NCBI GenBank assembly: GCA_963662895.1
Contig: OY759982.1
Coordinates: forward strand, 62,001 to 126,000
Reading direction: 5' to 3'
DNA length: 64,000 nt
Source: GWE2-42-39 sp963662895
Lineage (GTDB): Bacteria > Bacteroidota > Bacteroidia > Bacteroidales > Prolixibacteraceae
Part shown: positions 25,641 through 34,362 of the stretch, one piece after another
Numbering within the stretch: the first letter of the stretch is position 1
Layout of the letters: the number at the start of each line of letters is the position of its first letter
The notes under the pieces: model-generated
Databases searched by the model: none
What the model was told of the DNA's origin: nothing
Seen by the model: only the letters and a program-made list of their open reading frames with translations
Translations under genes and position numbers: made by a program

Positions 25641-25939
25641 TCATATAGCTAATGTTACTGATTTGTTGTAACTTGTAGCAAGATTGGAGAAGATATTTGA
25701 ACTGTTGTATATAAATTTTAAAAAAGCGTTTAATCAAATGAATTAGCTAAGTAATAACAACCGGGTTCCACGTCGCCGAGGATGCCTTAAAAGTGCCTGA
25801 ACCGTATGTCGGGAAACTGGCACGTACAGTTCTTTGGGGCATAAGCTACCCGGTGCAACAATTGAATAATAAGAAATATTTTGGGGAATCATGATTTTAA
25901 ATAGAAAAAGTAACAATCAATAAACTAAAAAGTTAAACC

Positions 25940-26962
25940 ATGACAAATCTCAAAGAAATCACGTTCGCAAATTGCAACCTTTACAACTTACAGCTTCCAG
26001 ATAGCCCCATGTATCGAGGGAGCAAATGGACTCAAGAACAATACGATAAAAAAATTGAATGGACAAGCACCATTGTTCAATCATTAGGTGCTGATATTAT
26101 AGGCTTTCAAGAACTGTGGCACGCCGGTGCACTAGTGGCAGTGTTTGAAAAAGCAAGACTTTTAGATGATTACACCTTAATGGCAAGTCCTGCTAATGGA
26201 TCAAAGATTATTTGTGCAGCAGCGGTGCGAAAGAGCCTATCTCCAAGTGTTCCAGAATGGATGACCGACTTTCCAGATAAGTTTAAACTAGAGAGTAAGG
26301 GAGATGATCCTCAGACTCCAGACATACAAGTGAACATTGATAGTTATTCTCGTCCTGTATTGCGTTTCTCAGTTGAGCCTCGCAATAACCATAAAATATA
26401 TGTATGTGTGTGTCATTTTAAGTCAAAAGCGCCCACGCAACTTTGGAAGAATCAATGGTATAAGGACGACGAAGATTATTATTCTCCTCATTCAGAAGGT
26501 ATTGGTTCTGCTTTGTCAACGATACGACGCACGGCTGAGGCAGCTGCACTGCGTATGACGCTTGTTGATGAATTGAAAGGTACGGATAAAGCAATGGTGG
26601 TATTGGGTGACTTAAACGATTCACAGTTGAGTAATACCTTAAATGTACTAACAGGACAACCCACCTATCTATCCGTGTTATCCAAAGGTGGAGGTGATTC
26701 TGATTTATATTCTGTAGCGACACTGCAAGAATACAGAAGCTTACGTGATGTATATTACACACACATACACCAGAACATTAGAGAATCATTGGATCACATC
26801 TTAGTGTCCCAAGAGTTTTATGATAATAGCAAAAAACGCATTTGGGCTTTTGCAGGTATGGAAATAATGAACGATCATTTAAATACCGAAGAGCACAAAG
26901 AGGTTGGTTCTTCTGATCATGGGATTGTAAAGGCGACATTTAAGTACAAGCCTGAAAACTGA
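25940..26962 (+). CDS. Endonuclease/exonuclease/phosphatase-family protein
   Basis: 340 residues. Motifs of the EEP fold in order: ANCNLYNL (Asn), ADIIGFQELW (catalytic Glu near 60), KIYVCVCHFKSK, MVVLGDLNDS (Asp/Asn pair), ESLDHILVS and SSDHGIVKATF (catalytic Asp-His near the end). All key residues are present. No signal peptide. Members are DNases, phosphatases or sphingomyelinases; the substrate cannot be told. The cassette starts at the domain VI end (25855), and a strong terminator follows the gene. Confidence 0.85.
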   Translation: MTNLKEITFANCNLYNLQLPDSPMYRGSKWTQEQYDKKIEWTSTIVQSLGADIIGFQELWHAGALVAVFEKARLLDDYTLMASPANGSKIICAAAVRKSLSPSVPEWMTDFPDKFKLESKGDDPQTPDIQVNIDSYSRPVLRFSVEPRNNHKIYVCVCHFKSKAPTQLWKNQWYKDDEDYYSPHSEGIGSALSTIRRTAEAAALRMTLVDELKGTDKAMVVLGDLNDSQLSNTLNVLTGQPTYLSVLSKGGGDSDLYSVATLQEYRSLRDVYYTHIHQNIRESLDHILVSQEFYDNSKKRIWAFAGMEIMNDHLNTEEHKEVGSSDHGIVKATFKYKPEN

Positions 26963-26972
26963 AAAACGAATT

Positions 26973-27009
26973 AAGCCCCAAGTGATCAATTCTTAATTGG
27001 GGCTTTTTC
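26973..27009 (+). terminator. Rho-independent terminator after the EEP gene
   Basis: AAGCCCCAA (26973-26981) pairs with TTGGGGCTT (26997-27005), followed by a T run. Confidence 0.85.
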
Positions 27010-27017
27010 CTCCCGCT

Positions 27018-27340
27018 CATCGGGATATGCAATCCTGACCTTAATAAGAGGGGATTTGTAATCACCTTTATCCCAGTTCCGGTGGAGGTCTCTGTTTTTA
27101 ATATAATCAGCGAAGGAAGTCGGTAATCCTGTTCCTTTTCGTTTGAGTGCAACAGGAATGGGGAATAAGTCTTTCGCTTCGAGGAGTGAGAAAAAAGATA
27201 CTGAAGATTTTGGGAGAAGATACTCAACTCCCGGAGAAAAGATACCGAAGATTGAAGAAAAAGATGCTGAACTTTTTTCTGAAAGTTCCTGTACTTTTTC
27301 GGAGTCATTTACTACCATTTCCGAAATTTGGAACCATTTG
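27018..27340. repeat. REP-like composite repeat, copy 2
   Basis: GGGATATGCAATCCTGACC and GGGGATTTGTAATCACC (27049-27083) repeat the copy 1 block. They are followed by degenerate repeats (AAGTCTTTCGCTTCGAGG, then GAAAAAGATAC-type units) and end CGAAATTTGGAACCATTTGG. No gene is present. Confidence 0.7.
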
Positions 27341-27342
27341 GC

Positions 27343-27670
27343 CAAGTACATCTGTCACTTCGTCTTTCGAGAGTACCAGTGGGAGTGTTTTTGCTACTTT
27401 GGGCGTGGGTAGGTATTCCTTCGCCCACTCTTTGTGATAAATGTTGGTAAAAAGGAAACGCAGTGCGTAATATCCCATTTTTACACTGCCCGGTTTGTGG
27501 TTTCCGTCGGTAAACATCGACTGGAAATAGGCCCGCAGTTCTTCCACCCCGGTTTGTGCCGGATTTTTTTTGCAAAAGTTGCTGAAATTAACGATGTGCC
27601 ACCAGTAACTCTTTCTGGTCTTTAAACTTAAATTGCGTAATACCGCTTCCTGTTCAAATCTTTTTTTAAA
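27343..27670 (-). pseudogene. Tyrosine recombinase, N-terminal fragment 2
   Basis: Closely matches fragment 1 (17470) from the N-terminus to LVLSKDEVTDVL, then ends abruptly in the composite repeat, so it lacks the whole catalytic domain. The sequence beyond its N-terminus (27675-27764, with TTCGGTGG...CCACCGAA and GTTTAGTTCAAC) also matches 17963-18053. This is a second copy of the same cassette end, cut at a different point. Confidence 0.75.
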
Positions 27671-27756
27671 TTTGTCATAATAAGAAATTTAATAGTAAAT
27701 ACCTCAAAGATACTGGTTTTCGGTGGCCTCAAAACCACCGAACGCCAGTGAGGTTT

Positions 27757-27890
27757 AGTTCAACACAGTACATATTGCAGTGCGGGGTTCGGTGGAACGC
27801 CAACTGCGGATTCTCGTTTCGCAGTTCCGTGTCCTTCGGACAGGAACGCTCTCCGAAATCCGCCCCGACAACATTTACCAAACGTTACAA
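27757..27890 (+). other. attC-like recombination site 2
   Basis: R''-like AGTTCAAC 27757-27764. The arm GTACATATTGCAGTGCGGGG (27768-27787) is complementary to CCGCCCCGACAACATTTACC (27860-27879). The R'-like core GTTACAAAC starts at 27884. A smaller hairpin (GTCCTTCGGAC) fills the loop. The R'' is shared with site 1 although the arms differ. Confidence 0.72.
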
Positions 27891-27965
27891 ACAATAATAT
27901 CAACGCACTGCTAAGCATTTATTTCAATAAAATTCTGTATTTTTGATTTTATAGGAAATGAGGAT

Positions 27966-28286
27966 ATGATAAACAACGATTCAAATACATTTTCAATTAT
28001 TAAAGAGACTGCCGAAAGGATTGTTCCTGACTCTAGAGTTCTTCTCTTTGGATCTCGTGCTCGCCATGACAATAGCAGCGATAGCGATTATGATTTTGTT
28101 GTTATCACCAGAATGACAATTGATGTTCGTCAAAAAAGAAATTTAAAATCACAATTGAGAAAAGAATTAGCGAAACACAAAATTCCGGCTGATATTCTCA
28201 TTCAAAGTGAAAGTGAGCTTAAATCAAAAAAGCGAATAACTGGACATATTCTTCGTCAAGCAGCTAGAGAAGGAGTTGATTTATGA
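27966..28286 (+). CDS. MNT-type minimal nucleotidyltransferase (antitoxin of MNT/HEPN pair)
   Basis: 106 residues. LLFGSRARHDNSSDSDYDF (about residues 26-44) is the GSx10DxD nucleotidyltransferase signature with both acidic residues present. The family member MntA adds AMP groups to the HEPN toxin HepT and silences it. AGGAAATGAGG just before the ATG is a likely ribosome site. It overlaps the HEPN gene by 4 bp (ATGA), the usual arrangement. The pair forms one cassette bounded by GTTACAAAC and GTTTGTAAC. Confidence 0.88.
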   Translation: MINNDSNTFSIIKETAERIVPDSRVLLFGSRARHDNSSDSDYDFVVITRMTIDVRQKRNLKSQLRKELAKHKIPADILIQSESELKSKKRITGHILRQAAREGVDL

Positions 28287-28687
28287 ATAAAGATACCAAA
28301 GATTTCATTAAACAATGGCTCTTTAAAGCTAATGAGGATTTGTTAGTCGTTGAAAGACTTGTCGACTATGAAATTATTGCTACTTCATCTGCCTGTTTTC
28401 ATTGCCAACAAGCTGTTGAGAAATTCTTGAAAGCCTTTCTTATTTCTAACAATGTTGAGATTAAAAGGACACATAATATTGAGTATCTTCTTTCCGAATG
28501 TTCAGATATTGATAAAGATTTTGCAAATATTGATCCCAAAGAGCTTAGCGACTTTGGAGTCGATGTTCGATATCCGGGAGACATGTATATTCCCGACGAA
28601 AGCGAGACAATAGAGTATCAGGAACTAGCTCTTGAGATTAAGGCAATTGTGGAGAATAAAATCATTCAGATATTAGATTCTAAATAA
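28283..28687 (+). CDS. HEPN-domain protein (probable toxin partner)
   Basis: 134 residues, all helical. WLFKANEDLLVVERL, SACFHCQQAVEKFLKAFLI and KRTHNIEYLLSEC are typical of HEPN proteins paired with minimal nucleotidyltransferases. The R...H pair needed for RNase action (R in KRTHN) is close to, but not exactly, the Rx4-6H pattern, so nuclease activity is uncertain. Translationally coupled to the gene before it. Likely a type VII-like toxin-antitoxin or abortive-infection unit. Confidence 0.85.
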   Translation: MNKDTKDFIKQWLFKANEDLLVVERLVDYEIIATSSACFHCQQAVEKFLKAFLISNNVEIKRTHNIEYLLSECSDIDKDFANIDPKELSDFGVDVRYPGDMYIPDESETIEYQELALEIKAIVENKIIQILDSK

Positions 28688-28692
28688 TTACT

Positions 28693-28826
28693 GTTTGTAA
28701 CAATTTGTATATTGCAGTGCGGGTTTCTACAAACTTGTTGCCTCTGCTCATTTCTCAATCGCTAGCGTCGGTCGACGCTACCGCTCTTCGAAATCCGCAC
28801 CGACAACATACAATTTACCGTTATGC
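28693..28826 (+). other. attC-like recombination site 3
   Basis: R'' GTTTGTAAC (28693-28701) is the exact reverse complement of GTTACAAAC at the start of this cassette (27884-27892). The arm GTATATTGCAGTGCGG (28707-28722) pairs with CCGCACCGACAACATAC (28795-28811), and R' GTTATGC is at 28820-28826. The loop contains GCGTCGGTCGACGC. This is the best attC candidate in the window. Confidence 0.78.
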
Positions 28827-28920
28827 ACAAGCATAAAAAACAGCAATACAGGCAATTTAATGACTAATTATTATAAGTTTTGGTCATTACGATATTAAAA
28901 ACTACTTTTGAAAACAAAAA

Positions 28921-30042
28921 ATGTTTACAAGAACAATCGAAAATACTATAAAAGAAAAATTCAAAAGTGGAAAAGCAATAATCGTAGTAGGCGCAAGACA
29001 AGTAGGCAAAACGACTCTATTGAAAGAGATTCTTACAGGCAAAGAGTTTTTGTTTCTTGATGCAGATGACCCATCAACCAGAAGCCTTCTTCAAAATCCA
29101 ACGACAGAACAAATAAGGACATTTCTTGGAAATTACAAATATGTATTCCTTGACGAAGCTCAACGAATTCCAGGAATTGGGCTAACTTTAAAAATAATCA
29201 CTGACCAATTTAAAGATGTTCAACTATTTGTTAGTGGCTCTTCTTCTTTTGATTTAGGGAATGCTCTTAATGAGCCGTTAACAGGCAGAAAATGGGAATA
29301 CGAATTATTTCCTATTTCGTGGGAGGAATACGAAGATAAAATTGGATTTATCAAAGCAGAGCAGCAAATCGAAAACAGATTATTGTATGGATTTTATCCG
29401 GAAGTAATAAATAATCAAGGCAAAGAACGAGAAACTCTAAAAAATCTCGTTGCCAGTTATTTATACAGAGATATTCTTGCTTTTTCAGACATCAGAAAAC
29501 CTGAAGTTCTCGACCAACTATTGCAAGCTTTAGCTTTACAAATGGGAAGCGAGGTTAATTACAATGAATTATCTCAACTCATAGGAGTTAATAAGATTAC
29601 AATACAAAATTACATTGATATTTTAGAAAAGGGCTACATCATCTTTCGCCTCAATAGCTTTAGTCGAAACTTAAGAAATGAAATAAAACAAAATCGTAAA
29701 ATTTACTTTTACGATAATGGTATTCGAAATATGATTATTGGTGACTTTAAACCCTTAAACCTAAGACTTGACAAAGGAGCTTTATGGGAAAACTTTCTAG
29801 TATCGGAAAGGCTAAAACAAAATATTTACAAAGACACATTTGCGAGAATCTATTTTTGGAGAACACAGCAACAGCAGGAAATTGATTTTGTTGAAGAAAA
29901 AGACGGAGAAATCGCTGCATTTGAATTTAAATGGAAAGATAAAAAAACAAAATTTCCTCAAAAATTCTTAGATGCTTATAATGCAAATGGATTTGTAATT
30001 GACAGGGATAATTTTAGAGATTTTGTAAAAATAAAAAACTAA
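28921..30042 (+). CDS. AAA ATPase with DUF4143 domain
   Basis: 373 residues. Walker A is GARQVGKTTLL (about 22-32) and Walker B is YVFLDEAQRI (about 78-87); a sensor-like LFVSGSSSFDL follows. A winged-helix-like middle (NYNELSQLIGVNKITIQNYIDILEKGYII) leads to a C-terminal DUF4143 region with a restriction-endonuclease-like ending (FWRTQQQQEIDFVEEKDGEIAAFEFKW). This is the family plan of AAA_14/DUF4143 proteins, widespread in accessory DNA, with unknown substrate. The cassette starts GTTATGCAC (28820) and ends GTGCATAAC (30049). Confidence 0.88.
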   Translation: MFTRTIENTIKEKFKSGKAIIVVGARQVGKTTLLKEILTGKEFLFLDADDPSTRSLLQNPTTEQIRTFLGNYKYVFLDEAQRIPGIGLTLKIITDQFKDVQLFVSGSSSFDLGNALNEPLTGRKWEYELFPISWEEYEDKIGFIKAEQQIENRLLYGFYPEVINNQGKERETLKNLVASYLYRDILAFSDIRKPEVLDQLLQALALQMGSEVNYNELSQLIGVNKITIQNYIDILEKGYIIFRLNSFSRNLRNEIKQNRKIYFYDNGIRNMIIGDFKPLNLRLDKGALWENFLVSERLKQNIYKDTFARIYFWRTQQQQEIDFVEEKDGEIAAFEFKWKDKKTKFPQKFLDAYNANGFVIDRDNFRDFVKIKN

Positions 30043-30054
30043 ATGCCAGTGCAT

Positions 30055-30914
30055 AACAAATTAGGAATTAAGTCACAGTTGAGCCATGAAAAAAGGCAGT
30101 AGGTTTGTATATCTGCTGCCTTTTTTGATATCTCCGGCTTTCGGCCCCCCTGCTCAATTGTGTTTTAATTCGTATTGGGCTAAACCGCTGGTTATTAAAT
30201 GCTTCATGTAAGGGGGTTAAATGATTTTTACTGTCCTTCCTGCATTTTTCCATGCCGGTTTTGGCCTTCCTTTCCGCCGGGACCAGGAAAAACGGCAGAG
30301 ATGCCAGCTTTTTATCATCCGGGCAGGCATAATTTTTTCGTTCGGCAAGTGCGGAGGGTTTTTTGTCGTCAACAGGAAAGTCCATTTTTTCAAAGAACGC
30401 TTTTTTACACCGTTATCATCCGGGTGCTCAACCCGGTTATACGGGGGTGGCCAAACTACCACAAGGGCATATGTGCAAAACGGACTTTCTCCCGTTTGGG
30501 GACATTCATTTTACCGGCAGCTTAAACGATGGGCTAAATACCAGCACGGGAACAAAAACCGTTGGTGGATTTATTATCGCTACTTTCAAAACAATCACTT
30601 TACCGATCAAAGAATAACGAAGAAAGGGATCGAGCACAACCGGTTATACCGTATTGCGTACGTTCCCATTCGTTATCATGTAAAAGTGAAAAGTAAAGCG
30701 AATCCTTTTCTGCCTGAATTCGACAAATATTTCTTCAAACGAACAAAATGGAGAGAAGATTTAGCTAAAGAGTGCAAGCAAGTAACTACATTTGTTATGC
30801 AAGAAACAATAAATCATGGCCGGGTATCCCTTGGCCGGGATAGCCTTAAAAGGGCTTGAGCCGTATGCCGGGAAACTGGCACGTACGGTTCTTAGGGGGC
30901 GTAAGCTACCCGGT
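30055..30914 (+). repeat. Cassette-junction repeat unit 6
   Basis: 860 bp. Palindrome 30055-30180, with the R'-like core changed to ATTGGGC (30174), IS91-like block, intact maturase fragment, domain V 30859-30890, and domain VI ending at 30914. The cassette downstream begins GCAAC (30915-30919) and ends GTTGC (31596-31600). Confidence 0.85.
30427..30859 (+). pseudogene. Maturase C-terminal fragment (unit 6)
   Basis: Open copy of the fragment (LNPVIRGWPNYHKG to SLKRA), continuous to the stop at the edge of domain V. One of three copies without an internal stop, but without any reverse transcriptase domain. Confidence 0.8.
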
Positions 30915-30949
30915 GCAACAAAGCTAAAACAACTACAAAATACAAATTT

Positions 30950-31573
30950 ATGACAGAAAATATCTTTTACTTTTTATCAACAGGTTGCCTGCTTGGATTA
31001 TCCGCAGGATTTTCTCTAGGACCACTTTTAACTTTAGTAATTTCTCAAACATTACAGTATGGTAAAACAGAAGGAGTAAAGGTTTCTGTTTCACCCATAA
31101 TAACCGATTTACCGATAATTTTATTAACCCTGTTTGTTCTGACCAAACTTGCTGACTTCAATATAGCCTTGGCTATTATATCATTTGCTGGAGCAGCATT
31201 TGTAGCTCACCTAGGAATTGATTCGATTAAAACAAAGGGTATAGAAAATAATTTTTCGGACAAAGCTAAATCACAACCGTTAAAAAAAGGAATCATTACA
31301 AACTTGTTAAGCCCACACCCTTACCTTTTTTGGATGACTATAGGGACTCCTATAATTTTTAAGGCTTTCAACCTAAATATTCTTACATCTATAATTTTTT
31401 TAGGTTCGTTTTATAGTTGTTTAATAGGTTCAAAAGTAGTTGTTGCCATTATCATAGCCCGAACCAAATGTTTTCTTAATCAGAAAACCTATCTTATTAT
31501 AATGCGAAGTTTAGGAATAGCATTAATTACTTTTTCTTTAATAATTATATATGAAGGTATTAATTACTTATAA
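30950..31573 (+). CDS. LysE-family amino-acid exporter
   Basis: 207 residues with about six hydrophobic segments. The N-terminal GLSAGFSLGPLLTLVISQTLQYG and SVSPIITDLPIILLTLFVL, then LSPHPYLFWMTIGTP, are LysE/RhtB hallmarks. An inner-membrane exporter of amino acids or related small molecules; the substrate is unknown. It is the only gene of its cassette. Confidence 0.87.
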   Translation: MTENIFYFLSTGCLLGLSAGFSLGPLLTLVISQTLQYGKTEGVKVSVSPIITDLPIILLTLFVLTKLADFNIALAIISFAGAAFVAHLGIDSIKTKGIENNFSDKAKSQPLKKGIITNLLSPHPYLFWMTIGTPIIFKAFNLNILTSIIFLGSFYSCLIGSKVVVAIIIARTKCFLNQKTYLIIMRSLGIALITFSLIIIYEGINYL

Positions 31574-31601
31574 TAGCCTGCATCGAGAAAGCCCAGTTGC
31601 T

Positions 31602-32461
31602 AACAAATTAGGAATTAAGGCACAGTTGAGCCATGAAAAAAGGCAGTAGGTTTGTATATCAGCTGCCTTTTTTGATATCTCCGGCTTTCGGCTCCCCTGC
31701 TCAATTGTGTTTTAATTCGTGTTGGGCTAAACCGCTGGTACTTAAATGATCAGTCTAAGGGGATTAAATGATTTTTTACTGTCCTTCCTTCATTTTTCCA
31801 TTCCGGTTTTGGCCTTCCTTTCCGCCGGGACCAGGAAAAGCGGCAGTGATGCCAGCTTTTTATCATCCGGGCGGGCATAATTTTCCCGTTCGGCAAACGC
31901 GGAAAGTTTTTTGCCGTCAACAGGAAAGTCCATTTTTTCAAAGGACGCTTTTTTACTCCCTTATCATCCGGGTGCTCAACCCGGTTATACGGGGGTGGTC
32001 AAACTACCACAAGGGAATATGTGCAAAACGGACTTTCTCCCGTTTGGGGTCATTCATTTACCGGCAGCTTAAACGATGGGCTAAATACCAGCACGGGAAC
32101 AAAAACCGTTGGCGGATTTATTATCGCTACTTTCAAAACAATCACTTTACCGATCAAAGAATAACGAAGAAAGGGATCGAACACAACCGGTTATACCGTA
32201 TTGCGTACGTTCCCATTCGTTATCATGTTAAAGTGAAAAGTAATGCGAATCCTTTTCTGCCTGAATTCGACAAATATTTCTTCAAACGAACAAAATGGAG
32301 AGAAGATTTAGCTAAAGAGTGCAAGCAAGTAACTACATTTGTTATGCAAGAAACAATAAATCATGGCCGGGTATCCCTTGGCCGGAAGAGCCTTAAAAGG
32401 GCTTGAGCCGTATGCCGGGAAACTGGCACGTACGGTTCTTAGGGGGCGTAAGCTACCCGGT
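31602..32461 (+). repeat. Cassette-junction repeat unit 7
   Basis: 860 bp. Palindrome 31602-31727 with GTTGGGC at 31721-31727, IS91-like block, open maturase fragment, domain V 32406-32438, and domain VI ending at 32461. The loop terminator is slightly decayed (ATCAGCTGCC). The next cassette begins CAGCCATTG. Confidence 0.85.
31975..32406 (+). pseudogene. Maturase C-terminal fragment (unit 7)
   Basis: Open copy from LNPVIRGWSNYHKG to SLKRA with a few substitutions (R for W in WRIYYRYF). No reverse transcriptase domain. Confidence 0.8.
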
Positions 32462-32550
32462 CAGCCATTGTAAAAAGACACTGCAAAAACGAAATAGAAG
32501 CTTGATTCTAAAGTTGTATCTTTGCAGATAACCCTAATGCAAAAGTAGAA

Positions 32551-32916
32551 ATGACAAAGAATTCACAGATTGAAGTCGAAAGTAAACTAATTTCGATTGT
32601 AAAACAAGACGAGCAAGATTACATTTGTCTTACAGATATGGTTAAAGGAGAAGAAGGTTCTGACCATATTCGGAATTGGATGCGCAATAGAAACACTGTT
32701 GAATTTTTAGGACTATGGGAGACTTTAAACAACCCCGATTTTAAACCTGTCGAATTCGACACCTTTAGAAAACAAGCAGGATTAAACAACTTCAACCTAA
32801 CGCCTAGAAAATGGATTGAAGCGACAAATGCCATCGGGATAATTTCAAAATCAGGAAGATACGGGGGGACTTATGCCCATAAAGATTTAGCATTTGAATT
32901 CGGTTTTGATTCGTAA
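32551..32916 (+). CDS. KilA-N domain protein, probably truncated
   Basis: 121 residues. ICLTDMVKGEEGSDHIRNWMRNRNTVEFLG and RKWIEATNAIGIISKSGRYGGTYAHKDLAFEFG form a nearly full KilA-N domain, a DNA-binding module of phage and accessory proteins. Family members continue with SW(I/L)SP.FK after AFEFG; here the frame ends at FDS, so the C-terminal part has been replaced. A Bacteroidota-like TTTG near 32520 may be its promoter. Confidence 0.78.
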   Translation: MTKNSQIEVESKLISIVKQDEQDYICLTDMVKGEEGSDHIRNWMRNRNTVEFLGLWETLNNPDFKPVEFDTFRKQAGLNNFNLTPRKWIEATNAIGIISKSGRYGGTYAHKDLAFEFGFDS

Positions 32917-32919
32917 TAA

Positions 32920-33061
32920 CATTGAAAAATCCGAACGCTTTCGACAATTAAGAGAAATAGTACAAATACAATTAAAGTCACTCGATGAAAAAGATTTTAT
33001 GAAAGCATTAAAGAAAGTTTCAGATGATATTTACATTCAAAACAAGAAACAAATTGAATAA
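32920..33061 (+). pseudogene. Orphan C-terminal coding fragment behind the KilA-N gene
   Basis: In the +1 frame relative to KilA-N, without a start codon: RNNIEKSERFRQLREIVQIQ, then LKSLDEKDFMKALKKVSDD to TAA. It looks like the helical tail of another protein joined by a deletion. Parent gene not identified. Confidence 0.35.
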
Positions 33062-33092
33062 ACAACGAACGCACAACAAATTTTTATCATGG

Positions 33093-33143
33093 TATGCCGG
33101 GAAACCGGCACGTACAGTTCTTTGGGGGCGTAAGCTACCCGGT
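33093..33143 (+). ncRNA. Isolated group II intron domain V/VI remnant
   Basis: GTATGCCGGGAAACCGGCACGTACAGTT, given here as 33093-33120, followed by TTGGGGGCGTAAGC and TACCCGGT, is the end of an array unit with everything upstream deleted. The upper D5 stem is kept by a compensated pair (GCCGG/CCGGC) but the 5' AGCC is lost. The Crp cassette starts right after GGT. Confidence 0.75.
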
Positions 33144-33166
33144 GGCCCAATACAAAAAAATAGCAG

Positions 33167-33724
33167 ATGCAACAATTGATTGCTTACATAGAAAAATTTG
33201 TGAATCTGGATTCTGAGACAATTGAAGAATTAGAAAAACTTGCAACAATTGAGGCTTATGCAAAAAATCAGTATATACTTGAACAGGGACAACGTTGCAA
33301 TAAAATATGGTTCTTAAAATCGGGAATGGTTAGAAAGTATTACATCCACGACGGAAAAGAAGTTACCGTTTGGATTCATACCGAGAATGAAACATTTACA
33401 TCATTACAAAGTTATTCCCTGCACATTCCGTCCGATGAATATATTCAGGCTTGCGAAGATACGGCAGTTATTAGTATAACCCGTGAGAACAGTGAAAAAT
33501 TGGTCAAATCTCCACAAATTGCAACATTTACAAATGTTTTGATGGGGAAAGAATTTGCAGACAAAGATATTCATTCAAAAGCATTTAGCACAAAAGATGC
33601 AAAAGGGAAATATGAATATTTGCAAAAAATTGCCCCGGAGATTATAAAGAGGGCAAAATTGGGGCATATTGCATCAATGTTAGGAATTTCGCAGGAAACA
33701 TTAAGCAGGATAAGAAAAGGCTGA
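33167..33724 (+). CDS. Crp/Fnr-family transcriptional regulator
   Basis: 185 residues. An N-terminal cyclic-nucleotide-binding-like barrel (YAKNQYILEQGQRCNKIWFLKSGMV) and a C-terminal helix-turn-helix (RAKLGHIASMLGISQETLSRIRK). The barrel lacks the arginine needed for cAMP and has no Fe-S cysteines, as in many Bacteroidota Crp-like proteins. It begins 24 bp after the intron remnant and probably controls the two small genes behind it. Confidence 0.88.
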   Translation: MQQLIAYIEKFVNLDSETIEELEKLATIEAYAKNQYILEQGQRCNKIWFLKSGMVRKYYIHDGKEVTVWIHTENETFTSLQSYSLHIPSDEYIQACEDTAVISITRENSEKLVKSPQIATFTNVLMGKEFADKDIHSKAFSTKDAKGKYEYLQKIAPEIIKRAKLGHIASMLGISQETLSRIRKG

Positions 33725-33795
33725 TTCCATTTTTTTTGATATACATCAAAAGAAAATTATGCTTATCGCAGTTCCTTTGCAAAAATTTTAAAGCA

Positions 33796-34026
33796 ATGGA
33801 GAAATTAAAGACAATTGTAAAAGGAACAAAAGCAACATTATCTTTTGTATGTGCAGGAAAAGTTTATTACCATATTAAGACAGAAAACCATCTCTATCAA
33901 TTGGAAATAAACAGTATGGACGAAGAACTCAAAACAACTTATTTGGAAAAGGAATACAAAGCAATTACGCTTATGCGTTGGATACGGAAAGGGATGGAAA
34001 ACGACACACTTATTCAACTTAAATGA
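33796..34026 (+). CDS. Small hypothetical protein
   Basis: 76 residues from the ATG at 33796; the upstream in-frame ATG (33736) adds residues of a different character. A short beta-rich protein (KATLSFVCAGKVYYHIKTENHLYQLEIN). TTCCTTTG at about 33773 could be a -7 box. No family recognised. It is 7 bp from the next gene. Confidence 0.6.
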   Translation: MEKLKTIVKGTKATLSFVCAGKVYYHIKTENHLYQLEINSMDEELKTTYLEKEYKAITLMRWIRKGMENDTLIQLK

Positions 34027-34033
34027 GAACGTA

Positions 34034-34348
34034 ATGAGATTTCAATTTTCAGGAGAGCTGCAAACGTTTATTAATAAAGCACAAACCGGCAGGAAAGAAG
34101 ATGTTGACTTCATAATGAGTTGTTTGACAAACGAATCAAATCTTGCTACGACACGATATATTGATTTTGCATTAAGTCTTGTAGAAAATCCGATTGGATT
34201 TGAACGGATAAAATACTATTTGTTTAACGGAACATTGATTCAACGAAATTATGCAAGCTTATATTTGAATCGTCTTGGAGAATGGAAACCAGTAAAGGAT
34301 GCATACGAGAAAGGCTTAATTGATGAAATTCAAGCTTATTCGAGATAA
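34034..34348 (+). CDS. Small hypothetical protein, helical-repeat-like
   Basis: 104 residues. EDVDFIMSCLTNESNLATTRYIDFALSLVEN and IQRNYASLYLNRLGEWKPVKDAYEKGLID read like two to three helical hairpins, as in HEAT or TPR repeats. Same operon as the preceding ORF. Function unknown. Confidence 0.6.
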   Translation: MRFQFSGELQTFINKAQTGRKEDVDFIMSCLTNESNLATTRYIDFALSLVENPIGFERIKYYLFNGTLIQRNYASLYLNRLGEWKPVKDAYEKGLIDEIQAYSR

Positions 34349-34362
34349 AATGAGTACTTCGT

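Larger units (their letters stand above)
24752..25854 (+). repeat. Cassette-junction repeat unit 5, rearranged
   Basis: The palindrome is at 24752-24877. The IS91-like block stops at about 25085, where unrelated DNA (25086-25763) replaces the rest of the block and the maturase fragment. Unit sequence resumes at about 25764, with a decayed domain V (AACCGTA...TACAGTT; the catalytic AGC is now AAC) and domain VI ending CTACCCGGT at 25854. The replaced segment holds a 22-bp tandem array and a REP-like composite repeat and no gene. Confidence 0.78.
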
